Assembly (NCBI RefSeq): GCF_014635905.1
Contig: NZ_BMDS01000003.1
Coordinates: 1 to 64,000 of the forward strand
DNA length: 64,000 nt
Direction: 5' to 3'
Source: Limosilactobacillus caviae
GTDB taxonomy: Bacteria > Bacillota > Bacilli > Lactobacillales > Lactobacillaceae
Part shown: one piece after another, positions 25,839 through 36,226 of the stretch
Layout: each line of letters starts with the position of its first letter
Numbering within the stretch: the stretch's first letter is position 1
Notes under the pieces: generated by a model
Database searches by the model: none
Told to the model about the DNA's origin: nothing
What the model saw: only the letters and a program-made list of their open reading frames with translations
Made by a program: the position numbers and the translations under genes

Positions 25839-28202
25839 ATGGCCAATATTCTAAAAAAATGGATTGAAAGCGATCGTCGAGAATTACGGCGAATTAATAA
25901 AATAGCAAATAAAGTAGAGAGTTATGCTAAACAGATATCTGAATTGACTGATGAGCAGCTTCAAGCAAAAACTGACGAATTTCGGGAACGTTATAAAAAG
26001 GGTGAATCCCTAGATCATATGTTGCCAGAAGCATTTGCAGTTTCTCGGGAAGGAGCCAAGCGGGTTCTTGGTTTATACCCATTCCACGTTCAAATTATGG
26101 GTGGGATTGTTCTTCACGAAGGTAACATTGCCGAAATGCGGACTGGTGAAGGTAAGACTTTAACCGCCACAATGCCGGTATATCTTAATGCCATTTCCGG
26201 TAAGGGTGTGCATGTTATTACGGTTAATGAATACTTATCTAAACGGGACGCTACCGAAATGGGACAGCTTTACAATTGGCTTGGTTGTTCTGTTGGTGTT
26301 AATAATTCTGAAATGAGTCCTGACCAAAAGCGGGAAGCATACAAAGCGGATATTATGTACTCGACCAACAGTGAGATTGGTTTTGACTACCTTCGTGATA
26401 ATATGGCCGTTTATAAAGAGGACCAGGTTCAACGTGGTCTAAACTATGCCCTAGTTGATGAGGTGGATTCAATCTTGATTGATGAAGCACGGACACCATT
26501 GATCATTTCAGGACCCGGAACCGGAACTTCAAAATTGTATAAGCAAACGGATCGTTTTGTTAAGCAATTAAAGAAAGACGTTGATTATAAAGTCGATCTT
26601 GAATCAAAGACAGTTTCGTTAACTGATGAAGGAATTAAAAAGGCTGAGAAATACTTCAACTTAAGAAACCTTTATGATCCTGAAAATACAGCACTGACTC
26701 ACCACTTAGATCAGGCTTTACGAGCCAACTACATTATGTTCTTGGATAAGGATTATGTTGTTCAAGATGGTGAAGTATTGATTGTTGATTCCTTTACTGG
26801 CCGGGTAATGGAAGGTCGGCGTTTCTCAGATGGTCTTCACCAGGCTATTGAAGCTAAGGAAGGCGTAGAGATTCAAGAAGAAAATAAGACAATGGCTAAC
26901 ATCACGTATCAGAACCTATTCCGGATGTACAACAAACTCTCGGGGATGACTGGTACTGCTAAGACTGAGCAAGAAGAATTCCGTGAAATTTACAACATGG
27001 AAACAATCACAATTCCAACAAACCGACCAGTTCAACGAAAAGATGAACCGGATTTACTTTACCCAACACTCCAAAGTAAGTTTGCAGCGGTTGTTGATCG
27101 GATTAAGAAGCTTCATGCCAAGGGGCAGCCAATCTTGGTCGGAACAGTTGCTGTTGAGACTTCTGAATATCTATCACACCTTTTAGATAAGGAAAACATT
27201 CCGCACGTTGTTTTAAATGCCAAGAACCACGCTAAAGAAGCTGAAATCGTTAAAAATGCCGGTCAAAAAGGTGCCGTAACTATCGCCACCAACATGGCTG
27301 GACGGGGAACCGATATTAAATTAGGCCCTGGTGTCCGTGAGATTGGCGGACTTGCAGTTATTGGGACTGAACGACATGAGTCACGACGGATTGATAATCA
27401 GCTTCGTGGACGTTCTGGACGTCAAGGGGATCCAGGTTTATCACAGTTCTACTTATCCCTAGAAGATGACTTGATGAAGCGATTCGGTGGTGACCGGATT
27501 AAGGCCTTCTTGGAACGAATGAAGGTTAATGATGACGACGCTGTTATTAAGAGTCGTTTCTTAACTCACCAGGTTGAATCAGCGCAAAAACGGGTTGAAG
27601 GTAACAACTATGACTCACGGAAAAACGTTTTGCAATATGATGATGTAATGCGTGAACAGCGTGAAATCATCTATAAAGAGCGTCAACAAATTATTACAGA
27701 AGATAAGTCATTGAAGTGGGTCTTGATGCCGATATTTAAGCGGACGATTCAGCGTGAAGTTGATCAACATACTCTTGGTGACAAAAAAGATTGGGACTTG
27801 CAAGGAATAGTTGACTTTGCTGAAGAAGTCTTAATCAAGCCGGATACTATTACTGTAAAGGACCTTGAAGGCAAATCACCTGCAGAAATGGTTGATTACT
27901 TGATGACATTTGCAGAAGGAGTCTATAAAGAAAAGCAAAAGCAGCTTTATGATCCAGCACAAATGCTTGAATTTGAAAAGGTTGTTATCTTACGGGTTGT
28001 TGACTCTCATTGGACTGATCACATTGATGTAATGGATCAATTCCGGCAATCTGTTGGGTTGCGGGGCTATGGACAATTAAATCCGTTGGTTGAATACCAG
28101 ACAGCTGGATACCATATGTTTGAGCAGATGATTGCTGATATTGAATACGAGACAACACGGCTCTTCATGAAGTCTGAAATTCGACAAAATGTAACACGAT
28201 AA
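25839..28202 (+). CDS. secA: Protein translocase ATPase SecA
   Basis: A 787-residue motor with NBD1 ([40 protein letters not shown]), the cross-linking and NBD2 regions ([29 protein letters not shown]) and the helical scaffold ([29 protein letters not shown]). It drives preproteins through SecYEG. The protein ends right after the scaffold: the zinc-binding C-tail of E. coli SecA is absent, as is common in lactobacilli. GGAAGGA precedes the ATG. Confidence 0.97.
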   Translation: MANILKKWIESDRRELRRINKIANKVESYAKQISELTDEQLQAKTDEFRERYKKGESLDHMLPEAFAVSREGAKRVLGLYPFHVQIMGGIVLHEGNIAEMRTGEGKTLTATMPVYLNAISGKGVHVITVNEYLSKRDATEMGQLYNWLGCSVGVNNSEMSPDQKREAYKADIMYSTNSEIGFDYLRDNMAVYKEDQVQRGLNYALVDEVDSILIDEARTPLIISGPGTGTSKLYKQTDRFVKQLKKDVDYKVDLESKTVSLTDEGIKKAEKYFNLRNLYDPENTALTHHLDQALRANYIMFLDKDYVVQDGEVLIVDSFTGRVMEGRRFSDGLHQAIEAKEGVEIQEENKTMANITYQNLFRMYNKLSGMTGTAKTEQEEFREIYNMETITIPTNRPVQRKDEPDLLYPTLQSKFAAVVDRIKKLHAKGQPILVGTVAVETSEYLSHLLDKENIPHVVLNAKNHAKEAEIVKNAGQKGAVTIATNMAGRGTDIKLGPGVREIGGLAVIGTERHESRRIDNQLRGRSGRQGDPGLSQFYLSLEDDLMKRFGGDRIKAFLERMKVNDDDAVIKSRFLTHQVESAQKRVEGNNYDSRKNVLQYDDVMREQREIIYKERQQIITEDKSLKWVLMPIFKRTIQREVDQHTLGDKKDWDLQGIVDFAEEVLIKPDTITVKDLEGKSPAEMVDYLMTFAEGVYKEKQKQLYDPAQMLEFEKVVILRVVDSHWTDHIDVMDQFRQSVGLRGYGQLNPLVEYQTAGYHMFEQMIADIEYETTRLFMKSEIRQNVTR

Positions 28203-28222
28203 TTATTTAAATTACTACTAGG

Positions 28223-28265
28223 TACGGCAGTAAGGTAACCCATGGCGGTACCGCTGCCGTATTGT
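28223..28265 (+). terminator. Hairpin between secA and prfB
   Basis: TACGGCAG (28223-28230) pairs with CTGCCGTA, and GGTAACC/GGTACC sequences lie in the loop. The following tract is only TTGTTGT, so termination is probably partial and prfB may receive read-through from secA. Confidence 0.5.
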
Positions 28266-28285
28266 TGTATAACGGAGGTTTGATT

Positions 28286-29402
28286 GTGGAATTAAGTGAA
28301 GCAAAAAAACAAGTAGAATCAATGCAAAAAGAAGTTACGCACTTCGGGAGGTCTCTTTGACCTTGACGCGTTAGATGAACGCATTGCTGAAATTGAACAG
28401 GAAATGGCTCAGCCTGATTTCTGGAACGATAACGAAAAGGCCCAAAAAGTTATTGCTGAAAATAATTCTTTAAAAGATAAGCGGGATACTTTTATTAACC
28501 TGCGTGATCAAATTAGTGATTTAGAAACATCAATTGAATTATTAACAGTTGAACCAGATGCTGATTTACAAGCTGAGTTTGAATCATCCTTTGCAAAAAC
28601 GCAAAAATCGTTAGAACAGTATCGTTTAACCCAGTTACTTGATGGTGAATATGATGCCAAAAATGCTATTCTTGAAATTCATCCTGGTGCAGGAGGAACA
28701 GAAGCGCAAGACTGGGGTGAAATGCTTTTACGGATGTATGTCCGCTGGGGTGAGCAGCATGGCTTTACAGTTGAGACGGCAAGTTATGAAGCGGGCGATG
28801 AGGCTGGAATTAAAAGTGTCACGCTTTTAGTGAAAGGACACAATGCTTTTGGTTACCTTCGTAGTGAAAAGGGGGTCCACCGTCTTGTTCGTATCTCACC
28901 GTTTGATGCAGCCGGCCGTCGTCATACCTCATTCGCATCTGTGGACGTAATGCCAGAACTGGATGATAGTGTTGAAGTTGATATTGATCCATCTGACTTA
29001 CGAGTTGATACATTCCGGTCAAGCGGGGCTGGAGGACAGCATATCAATAAGACAGAATCTGCCGTCCGAATTACCCATATTCCAACTGGGATTGTAACCT
29101 CTTCACAAGCTGAGCGGTCACAATTACAGAACCGTGTAACAGCGATGAACATGTTAAAATCAAAATTATACGAGTTGGAAGAGGAAAAGAAGGCAAAGAA
29201 ACGGGCTGAAATTGAAGGTGAACAGCTTGATATTGGTTGGGGATCACAAATACGTTCGTACGTTTTTCATCCGTATACTTTAGTTAAAGATAATCGTAGC
29301 GGATATGAGACCCATAATGGACAAGCGGTAATGGACGGTGACCTCGATCCGTTTATCGATGCTTTCTTGCAATGGAAACTTAGTCAAAAGAATCCACAGT
29401 AG
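28286..29402 (+). CDS. prfB: Peptide chain release factor 2 (programmed +1 frameshift)
   Basis: The gene starts at GTG behind GGAGG, runs 24 codons to an in-frame TGA (28358-28360), and continues in the +1 frame to give 371 residues. The recoding signal is complete. The downstream protein has the RF2 anticodon-like SPF (VRISPFDAAGRRHT) and the catalytic GGQ loop (SSGAGGQHINKTESAVRI). RF2 terminates at UGA and UAA and autoregulates through the internal UGA. It follows secA, as in Bacillus. Confidence 0.97.
28346..28361 (+). other. RF2 programmed frameshift site
   Basis: An internal Shine-Dalgarno GGGAGG (28346-28351) lies three bases before the slippery CTT (28355-28357), followed by TGA and C. 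Slippage by one base makes the ribosome read GAC next. This is the classic prfB CUU-UGA-C arrangement. Confidence 0.95.
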
Positions 29403-29435
29403 GTACAACGTCCTGCTAGAAGGGAAGTGAGTGAA

Positions 29436-29771
29436 ATGCGTGAAAGTCAACATAAAAGATTAACGCGCTCAGGATCAGATCGGATGGTCGCTGGTGTATT
29501 TGGAGGAATCGGTAAATACTTTAGGATTCAACCGAATATTTTAAGAATTTTATATGTTTTACTAACTATCTTTACCGGTTTTGTTCCTGGAATTATCATT
29601 TATCTAATTTTAGTGATAATTATGCCCGCTGATCCGCAGAACCCGGATTTGCTAAGTTTTATAAAGTCATTTAGCGAATCACAAGGGAAATCTCAGCAGT
29701 CACAACAACGTTCTCGACGGACATTAACAGACGTTGAGGAAAAAGACATTAAAAGAAACGGAAGATCATAA
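29436..29771 (+). CDS. PspC-domain membrane protein (YvlC-like)
   Basis: One hundred and eleven residues. The PspC domain covers the first two thirds: RLTRSGSDRMVAGVFGGIGKYFRIQPNILRILYVLL, then a second hydrophobic stretch GFVPGIIIYLILVIIM, followed by a Ser/Gln-rich cytoplasmic tail. ATG 29436 is chosen over GTG 29427 for its 8-base spacing to AAGGGAAG. PspC proteins respond to envelope stress in other bacteria. The stop codon overlaps the next start, so it forms a pair with the following holin-like gene. Confidence 0.85.
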   Translation: MRESQHKRLTRSGSDRMVAGVFGGIGKYFRIQPNILRILYVLLTIFTGFVPGIIIYLILVIIMPADPQNPDLLSFIKSFSESQGKSQQSQQRSRRTLTDVEEKDIKRNGRS

Positions 29772-30127
29772 TGAAATTTTGGAAACGAGTATTGATTGAT
29801 ACAATTCTTTTTATTGCCCTTGCCGGTTTATTTGCTGGAACAGGGATGTTTTATATCACAAGTGCTTGGATTGCACCTTTAGCAAGTTTTATTTTGGCGA
29901 TATTAAATGTCTCAATAAAGCCGATCCTTGTGATATTATCGTTGCCGATCAATATTTTGACCCTCGGCCTTTTTAGTGTTGTAATTAATGGAATAATGTT
30001 GCAGCTGACATCATTACTTGTCGGACCAGCAAACTTTCATTTTTCGTCATTCGGTGCTGCAATGCTGATTGCAATTATTATGGCAATCTTTAATACAGTT
30101 ATTACGAGTCACGAGGAAAGATTGTAA
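29771..30127 (+). CDS. Phage-holin-superfamily 4 membrane protein (YvlD-like)
   Basis: One hundred and eighteen residues with four hydrophobic segments. The family pattern is IAPLASFILAILNVSIKPILVILSLPINILTLGLFSVVINGIMLQL. Despite its family name it is chromosomal housekeeping: in Bacillus the yvlC-yvlD pair also precedes hprK. It overlaps the PspC gene by one base (TAATG). Function is unknown beyond a link to envelope stress. Confidence 0.85.
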   Translation: MKFWKRVLIDTILFIALAGLFAGTGMFYITSAWIAPLASFILAILNVSIKPILVILSLPINILTLGLFSVVINGIMLQLTSLLVGPANFHFSSFGAAMLIAIIMAIFNTVITSHEERL

Positions 30128-30141
30128 AGGAGTGGAGAAAA

Positions 30142-31104
30142 ATGCCAAACAGCGTGACGGTTCAAGAATTAGTTGACAAAGTTCGATTAAAAGTTTTACA
30201 GGGTGAAGATTACCTGCAACGAAAAATAACAACTAGTGATATTTCACGACCAGCTCTGGAATTTGCCGGATATTTTAAGCACTATCCAGCAGTGCGTATT
30301 CAGTTATTAGGAATTACGGAAACTTCATTTGCTAAGGACTTAACTCATGAGCAGCGTGAAGAATATATGACAAAGATGTGTATGCCGCAAACGCCATGTT
30401 TTGTCATATCAACTAATTTGCCAATTCCCAAAGAGCTAAAGAAGGCGGCTGAAGATGCAAAAATTCCTATTTTAGGAACGCACTTAACTTCTTCACAGAT
30501 CTTAAGTAACATGACCTCCTATTTATTGGAGCGGTTGGCACCACGAAAATCACTCCATGGTGTGTTAGTTGATATTAGCGGGGTTGGTGTGCTCATTACA
30601 GGTGATTCCGGTGTGGGAAAGAGTGAAACCGCACTTGAACTTGTTCGGCGTGGACACCGGTTGATTGCCGATGACCGGGTTGAGGTTTATGCTCGTGATG
30701 AACAGACATTAGTCGGTACTGCTCCGCAAATCTTAAAACATTTAATGGAAATCCGTGGAATTGGAATCATTGATGTTTCGACTCTTTATGGAACAGGGGC
30801 AATTATGCCTTCAGACCAAATTAGTTTAATTGTTCATCTTGAGACTTGGACGCCCGATGTACAATTTGACCGGCTTGGTGACCGGGGTGATACGCAAACA
30901 ATTCAAGGAGTTATTGTCCCCAAGGTTTCTGTGCCGGTTAAGACTGGTCGTAATTTGGCAATTATTATCGAATCCGCGGCAATGAATTATCGGGCTGAGA
31001 CGATGGGCTACGATGCTACCGAAACGTTTGATCGTAATCTCAACCAGCTAATTAAACAAAATTCAGAGCGTGATAGTAAGAATAATAAGGGGTCGGCAAA
31101 CTAG
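30142..31104 (+). CDS. hprK: HPr kinase/phosphorylase
   Basis: A 320-residue HprK with an N-terminal regulatory domain, Walker A GDSGVGKS (residues 154-161), the HprK signature LMEIRGIGIIDVSTLYG, and the C-terminal IIIESAAMNYRAETMGY. It phosphorylates HPr at Ser46 in response to fructose-1,6-bisphosphate and ATP and dephosphorylates it with phosphate, which controls CcpA-dependent catabolite repression. AAGGAG precedes the ATG. It is followed with no gap by lgt. Confidence 0.97.
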   Translation: MPNSVTVQELVDKVRLKVLQGEDYLQRKITTSDISRPALEFAGYFKHYPAVRIQLLGITETSFAKDLTHEQREEYMTKMCMPQTPCFVISTNLPIPKELKKAAEDAKIPILGTHLTSSQILSNMTSYLLERLAPRKSLHGVLVDISGVGVLITGDSGVGKSETALELVRRGHRLIADDRVEVYARDEQTLVGTAPQILKHLMEIRGIGIIDVSTLYGTGAIMPSDQISLIVHLETWTPDVQFDRLGDRGDTQTIQGVIVPKVSVPVKTGRNLAIIIESAAMNYRAETMGYDATETFDRNLNQLIKQNSERDSKNNKGSAN

Positions 31105-31935
31105 ATGATTAACCTAGGAATTAAAGCGGCCTTAAATCCGATTGCCTTTCAAGGAGGACCGTTTACTATTCATTGGTACGGGGTCATTATCGCTACTGGG
31201 GTTGTCCTTGCTCTCTTGTTAGCTGTTCGTGAAGGAAAACGGCAGGGAATCCCAGAAGACGATTTTTATGACTACCTCTTATGGGCGCTCCCGGTTGCAA
31301 TAATCTGTGCGCGAATATATTATGTGGTATTCCAGTGGGGATATTACTCTCAGCACCCAAGTGAAATTGTTGCAATTTGGGATGGCGGAATTGCCATCTA
31401 TGGTGCAATCCTTGGTGGCTTTGGGGTATTACTTGCTTTTTGTTATTACCGTCACCTTTCATGCTGGCTGATGATGGACATAATTGCACCGCCTCTTATC
31501 ATGGCTCAAGGAATTGGGCGTTGGGGTAATTTTATGAATCAGGAAGCATTTGGTGCGGTTACTACGTATGCTCATTTGGTTAGTCAGCATCTTCCAAATT
31601 GGATAATAAATCAGATGTATATTGGTGGTCACTATCGGATGCCAACATTTCTGTACGAGTCATTGTGGGATTTGACAGGCTTTGTACTATTAATGCTATT
31701 TCGTCATCGAAAACATTTATTTCGGCGTGGTGAGGTTTTCTTGGCTTATGTAATGTGGTACGCATTTGGACGCTTCATCATTGAAGGAATGCGGACGGAT
31801 AGCTTAATGCTTGGTAATATTCGTATCTCACAATTGCTTTCGGTAGTGTTTTTCATCAGTGCAGTAGTAATATTGATAATTCGTCGTCGCCAACAAAATA
31901 TTCCATGGTATGATAGCGGCATAAGTAAAGACTAA
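31105..31935 (+). CDS. lgt: Prolipoprotein diacylglyceryl transferase
   Basis: A 276-residue membrane enzyme with seven hydrophobic segments. The family signatures IHWYGVIIATGVVLAL, GGIAIYGAILGG, GRWGNFMNQEAFG (catalytic-region Arg and Asn) and PTFLYESLWDL are complete. It transfers diacylglycerol from phosphatidylglycerol to the lipobox cysteine of prolipoproteins. The ATG directly follows the hprK stop, so translation is coupled. Confidence 0.97.
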   Translation: MINLGIKAALNPIAFQGGPFTIHWYGVIIATGVVLALLLAVREGKRQGIPEDDFYDYLLWALPVAIICARIYYVVFQWGYYSQHPSEIVAIWDGGIAIYGAILGGFGVLLAFCYYRHLSCWLMMDIIAPPLIMAQGIGRWGNFMNQEAFGAVTTYAHLVSQHLPNWIINQMYIGGHYRMPTFLYESLWDLTGFVLLMLFRHRKHLFRRGEVFLAYVMWYAFGRFIIEGMRTDSLMLGNIRISQLLSVVFFISAVVILIIRRRQQNIPWYDSGISKD

Positions 31936-31959
31936 GTGATTGAATTAAGGAGAAAAATT

Positions 31960-32976
31960 ATGGCAGAAAAAATCGCTGTTTTAGGCGCAGGTTCGTGGGG
32001 TAGCGTTTTAGCAAATATGCTTACAGAAAATGGGCATAATGTTATATTATGGTCAAGAAATAAGGGACAAGTTGAACAACTGAACAACGAACATCTAAAT
32101 CCACGCTACATGAAGGATTTTGTATATTCGGCAAAGTTAAAAGCAACAACTGATATGAAGGCGGCTGTTGAAGGGGCCAATGTAGTATTAATTGTGATTC
32201 CTACTAAGGGGTTGCGAGAAGTTGCTAAGAAGTTAAACACGATTTTAACGGAATTACATCAAAAGCCATTAATTATTCACGCAACAAAAGGCCTCGAACA
32301 AAATACCTATAAGCGTCCTTCTGAAATGTTGAGTGAAGATATTTCTCCAGAAAATAGGCAGGCAATTGTTGTCCTTTCTGGGCCAAGTCATGCTGAAGAC
32401 GTGGCAATTAAAGATATGACTGCCGTAACAGCGGCTTGTGAAGATATTAATAGTGCTAAACAGGCTCAAAAACTGTTTAGTAATTCTTATTTCCGGGTCT
32501 ATACTAACGATGATGTTATTGGCGCTGAATTTGGCGCAGCTTTGAAAAATATTATCGCAATTGGCGCCGGTGCTATTCAGGGCCTTGGCTACCATGATAA
32601 TGCACGAGCTGCTCTTATCACCCGAGGACTTGCTGAAATTCGCCGGTTAGGGGTTGCGTTTGGTGCTAATCCGATGACTTTTATTGGTCTATCTGGAGTT
32701 GGTGACCTTGTTGTTACTGCGACAAGTAAAAATTCACGAAACTGGCGGGCAGGTTACCAATTAGGCCAGGGCAAAAACCTTCAAGATGTCATTGCAAATA
32801 TGGGAATGGTTATTGAAGGAGTTTATACTACTAAGGCTGCCTATGAATTGAGTCGTAAACGACAGGTTCAAATGCCAATTACAGAGGCTCTTTACCACGT
32901 TTTGTATGAGGGTGAAGACATTAAAACAGCAATTTCTCAATTAATGGATCGAGATCTTACGTCAGAAAACGAATAA
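31960..32976 (+). CDS. gpsA: Glycerol-3-phosphate dehydrogenase [NAD(P)+]
   Basis: A 338-residue protein: Rossmann motif IAVLGAGSWGSVLANML at the N-terminus, HATKGLE, VLSGPSHAEDVA, the catalytic-lysine region GAALKNIIAIGAGAIQGLG, and the C-terminal GLSGVGDLVVTATS. It makes sn-glycerol-3-phosphate for phospholipids. The start is the ATG eight codons into the longest frame, set by AAGGAG. It is in the hprK-lgt-gpsA-galU run. Confidence 0.96.
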   Translation: MAEKIAVLGAGSWGSVLANMLTENGHNVILWSRNKGQVEQLNNEHLNPRYMKDFVYSAKLKATTDMKAAVEGANVVLIVIPTKGLREVAKKLNTILTELHQKPLIIHATKGLEQNTYKRPSEMLSEDISPENRQAIVVLSGPSHAEDVAIKDMTAVTAACEDINSAKQAQKLFSNSYFRVYTNDDVIGAEFGAALKNIIAIGAGAIQGLGYHDNARAALITRGLAEIRRLGVAFGANPMTFIGLSGVGDLVVTATSKNSRNWRAGYQLGQGKNLQDVIANMGMVIEGVYTTKAAYELSRKRQVQMPITEALYHVLYEGEDIKTAISQLMDRDLTSENE

Positions 32977-33041
32977 GTATGGTAAAATGCTAAAGGATGG
33001 ATATTGAGAGAAATTGAAAACATGGAAAGGGTTTTACAATT

Positions 33042-33956
33042 ATGAAACGTGTTAGAAAAGCCATTATTCCTGCGGCGGGGTTAGGAACTCGTTTTCTTCC
33101 TGCAACAAAGGCTTTGGCAAAAGAAATGTTACCAATTGTTGATAAGCCAACAATTCAATTTATTGTTGAAGAAGCTCGGAAATCAGGAATTGAAGATATT
33201 GTTGTTGTTGACGGAAAGAACAAGCGCTCAATCGAAGACCACTTTGATTCCAACCCAGAATTGGAAGACAACCTTCGTTCAAAGCACAAGGACGAAATGT
33301 TAAAGATGGTTGAAGAAACGACTGATGTTAACATCTACTTTATCCGGCAATCACACCCACGCGGTTTAGGGGATGCAGTTTTAACTGCCCGTGATTTCAT
33401 TGGTGATGAACCATTTGTTGTTATGCTTGGTGATGACCTTAATAACATTAATAATAAAAATGAAGCTTTAACCAAGCAATTAATTGAAAGTTATAATCAA
33501 ACCGGGGCATCAACACTTGCCGTTATGCGGGTACCTCACGAAGACACTGCCAAGTACGGTGTGATTAACCCAAGCAAGGAAGTTACTCCTGGTTTATACA
33601 ATGTAACAAGCTTTGTTGAAAAGCCTGCGCCTAAAGATGCTCCTAGTGACCTTGCTATTATTGGCCGGTATGTCTTTACTCCAGAAATCTTTGATGTATT
33701 GGCAAAGACTAAGCCTGGCAAGGGTGGCGAAATTCAATTAACTGATGCTATTGATACTTTAAACCAAACACAACGGGTCTTTGCTCGTGAGTACAAGGGC
33801 GATCGCTATGATGTTGGTAATAAGTTTGGCTGGGTTAAGACCAACATTGAATATGGATTAGAACATCCACAAGTTAAAGAAGAATTACGTGAATACATTA
33901 AAGAATTAGGCGCAAAGTTAGCTGCAGAAGATAAGCAAAAAGGCGCTAAAAAATAA
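33042..33956 (+). CDS. galU: UTP-glucose-1-phosphate uridylyltransferase
   Basis: A 304-residue nucleotidyltransferase. [30 protein letters not shown] is the nucleotide-binding start, FVVMLGDD the metal-binding site, and [10 protein letters not shown] a later active-site motif. It makes UDP-glucose for cell-wall glycans, teichoic acid decoration, exopolysaccharide and the Leloir pathway. GGAAAGGG precedes the ATG. It is separated from gpsA by 65 bases and ends at a strong terminator. Confidence 0.96.
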   Translation: MKRVRKAIIPAAGLGTRFLPATKALAKEMLPIVDKPTIQFIVEEARKSGIEDIVVVDGKNKRSIEDHFDSNPELEDNLRSKHKDEMLKMVEETTDVNIYFIRQSHPRGLGDAVLTARDFIGDEPFVVMLGDDLNNINNKNEALTKQLIESYNQTGASTLAVMRVPHEDTAKYGVINPSKEVTPGLYNVTSFVEKPAPKDAPSDLAIIGRYVFTPEIFDVLAKTKPGKGGEIQLTDAIDTLNQTQRVFAREYKGDRYDVGNKFGWVKTNIEYGLEHPQVKEELREYIKELGAKLAAEDKQKGAKK

Positions 33957-33976
33957 TATGATTTGTCTCTGAAAAC

Positions 33977-34009
33977 AAAAAAGCGATTGGATTTTCCAAC
34001 CGCTTTTTT
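33977..34009. terminator. Bidirectional terminator between galU and lutC
   Basis: The arm AAAAAAGCGATTGG pairs with CCAACCGCTTTTTT around a 5-base loop. It ends galU and, on the other strand, the lut operon. Confidence 0.85.
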
Positions 34010-34011
34010 GT

Positions 34012-34746
34012 TTACATATCTTCAACAACTACATATTCCATATCAAGAGGACCATGGACACCAACAATCAAGACCATTTCAATATCACCAGAGTTTGATG
34101 GTCCGGTAATAAAGTTAATATTAGATGTCTTTAAGCTTCCTTCTTGAATTGCCTTTTGGTAGTAATCCATTGCCTGTCGTGACCGTGGTAAGATTTTACT
34201 CTTAGGAATAATTGCTAGATAGTGAGTAGGCAGGAAGTGGAACATCCGCCCTTGTTGGGGGTAGGTAGCAATAGTAATCGTACCGGATTCAGCTAATAAG
34301 AAATCAGCAAATCCAATTGCAGCATCACTAGCGTTGGCATTAACAATGTTTTGACGGCCTTGGCTAGGTTCCCAGTAGTAAATAGGGTCTAATTGAAGGC
34401 TTTCCTGCCATTTTCCAAGTGAATAATCATTCCACTTTTGTTCGTCAAATGATGGAAGCATTAAACTCTTTACTTCTTTTTCAGCAATAAAGTTATTAAG
34501 AGTAATTCCGAGATCAGCAGCTTTTACTACTTGAAAATTAACATGGACATTTTCGCTATTCTTTTTTGCGATTGTAAGCAGCTCATCTTGTGTCTTTCCG
34601 GCAAGAGTTGTTTCTGGCAGGTCATTAACCGGTACTAATGGATCATCCTTGAGGGTATGACGAGGACGGTCAGCAGCTGCAGCGATTCGGTTTAAGAAGT
34701 CTTCTTGATTTTGCGGGTTATTTGCTTCTTTTAGGTAATCAGTCAT
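34012..34746 (-). CDS. lutC: Lactate utilization protein LutC (LUD domain)
   Basis: A 244-residue LUD-domain protein. Recognisable segments are AAIGFADFLLAESGTITIAT and the C-terminal FITGPSNSGDIEMVLIVGVHGP. LutA, LutB and LutC form an iron-sulfur complex that oxidises L-lactate to pyruvate in Bacillus. The ATG behind GAGGAGG overlaps the end of lutB by 8 bases. An upstream frame opening inside lutB is rejected. Confidence 0.93.
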   Translation of the reverse strand: MTDYLKEANNPQNQEDFLNRIAAAADRPRHTLKDDPLVPVNDLPETTLAGKTQDELLTIAKKNSENVHVNFQVVKAADLGITLNNFIAEKEVKSLMLPSFDEQKWNDYSLGKWQESLQLDPIYYWEPSQGRQNIVNANASDAAIGFADFLLAESGTITIATYPQQGRMFHFLPTHYLAIIPKSKILPRSRQAMDYYQKAIQEGSLKTSNINFITGPSNSGDIEMVLIVGVHGPLDMEYVVVEDM

Positions 34747-36226
34747 TGTTGTGTTCCTCCTCTTCTGCATAGTGATGGTACCAGTGACGGAAGTTCTGAT
34801 GGTACTTTGGCGGAACAGCAAGATCACGGACATCTACCCACCCATGAGCAAGCTTTGGTGCCACTGCTGGCAAGTGATTGATTTTGCCTTCAGGGTAGAG
34901 GTTTTTAATATCTTCAGGGGTCGTCTTTTTGCCAAATGGTTCAAGGGCGACATGTGCAAACCGCATTGCATCGTTAAATAATAATGGTGATGCAGTACCT
35001 TTACCGACTGCCTTAAGCATAGTGTTTGTCATACTATGGTCAAGGTGGAGTTTATCCATTTCCACATACCGGTGTTTCCGAATTAGCTGTTGAAGCGGAA
35101 TCTTAACTGGGCAGGTTTCGGTGCAGGCGTCACAAAGACTACATGCATATGGTAAATCCTGGAATTCTTTGTAGCCGCCTAAAATTGGTGAAAGGACAGC
35201 GCCCATTGGTCCAGGATAGATTGAACCATATCCTTTTCCGCCAACTTGCCGGTAAACAGGACAAACATTTAAGCAAGACCCACAACGAATACATTGCAGC
35301 ATTGGCTCAAAGTCGGTATTAAGCATTTGCCAACGCCCGTTATCAACGACTACAACATAAAAATCATCAGGACCGTCTGCTTCATCCGCTTCTTTACCCT
35401 TTGAGAATGAGCAATAACTAGTCAGTTTTTGCCCAACCGCGCTACGGCAAAGCACATTATCAAGAGTTTCCGCTTCTTTTAGGCTTGGTACGATTCGTTC
35501 CATTCCCATGACAACAACCTGTGTTTTGGGAATCGCCATTGTGATATCGGCATTTCCTTCGTTTGTAACAAGATTAATCATTCCGTTGTTGGCAATCGCA
35601 AAGTTACATCCAGTAATTCCAAAGTCTGTTTTCATAAAGTAGTTACGGAGGTAGTGACGAACAAATTTAGCCATGTGTTCTGGAACATTGTCGCCTTTAT
35701 AACCAATTTTTTCAAAAACCTTTTGAATCTGGTTACGGTTTTTATGGAGAGTAGGGAAAACAATATGTGTTGGCTCGTCCCAATCGTCTTCTTGGAGGAT
35801 AAATTCCGCAAGGTCGGTCTCCATTAATGATAAGCCAGGGATAGTCAACAGTTCTTTATCTAGACCGATTTCAGTTGTTACCATTGACTTAGACTTAACA
35901 ACGTTTTTAGCCTTTTTCTTGATTGCCAATTGTTTAATAAATGCACTGGCCTCGTCACCATCTTTAGCAAAGAAAATGTGTCCACCGTTTTTTTGGACAT
36001 TTTCACTAAACTCTTCAAGGTAGTCTGGAAGGTGCTTAATAACATGCTGCCGAATTTGTGCAGAAAGATCACGCCAGCCTTCCCAATTTCCTAATTGACG
36101 TCGAGCCTCAGTTCGCTTAGTAAATTGCGCATCCTGAGCTTTAGCAACGGATGCCCGCATAAATTTATCGGCTTCAGCTTCTTTTACCCGGTCAAGAAAT
36201 GGCTTATCACTTGTTGCTATTCCCAT
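34739..36226 (-). CDS. lutB: Lactate utilization iron-sulfur protein LutB
   Basis: A 495-residue protein with an N-terminal LUD domain (KKKAKNVVKSKSMVTTEIGL, GITGCNFAIANNGMINLVTNEGN) and two ferredoxin-type 4Fe-4S motifs in the C-terminal third (CIRCGSCLNVCP and CSLCDACTETCP). These carry electrons from lactate oxidation. The ATG touches the lutA stop codon (TAGATG), so the operon is tightly coupled. Confidence 0.94.
   Translation of the reverse strand: MGIATSDKPFLDRVKEAEADKFMRASVAKAQDAQFTKRTEARRQLGNWEGWRDLSAQIRQHVIKHLPDYLEEFSENVQKNGGHIFFAKDGDEASAFIKQLAIKKKAKNVVKSKSMVTTEIGLDKELLTIPGLSLMETDLAEFILQEDDWDEPTHIVFPTLHKNRNQIQKVFEKIGYKGDNVPEHMAKFVRHYLRNYFMKTDFGITGCNFAIANNGMINLVTNEGNADITMAIPKTQVVVMGMERIVPSLKEAETLDNVLCRSAVGQKLTSYCSFSKGKEADEADGPDDFYVVVVDNGRWQMLNTDFEPMLQCIRCGSCLNVCPVYRQVGGKGYGSIYPGPMGAVLSPILGGYKEFQDLPYACSLCDACTETCPVKIPLQQLIRKHRYVEMDKLHLDHSMTNTMLKAVGKGTASPLLFNDAMRFAHVALEPFGKKTTPEDIKNLYPEGKINHLPAVAPKLAHGWVDVRDLAVPPKYHQNFRHWYHHYAEEEEHNND

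Noticed and set aside
28286-28360. Apparent broken start of prfB (in-frame TGA after 24 codons)
   Set aside because: It is the conserved RF2 programmed frameshift site with CTT-TGA-C and an internal Shine-Dalgarno, not a mutation.
29771-30127. Phage holin, suggesting a prophage
   Set aside because: The protein belongs to a chromosomal YvlD-like family next to hprK. No other phage genes or integration signs are near.
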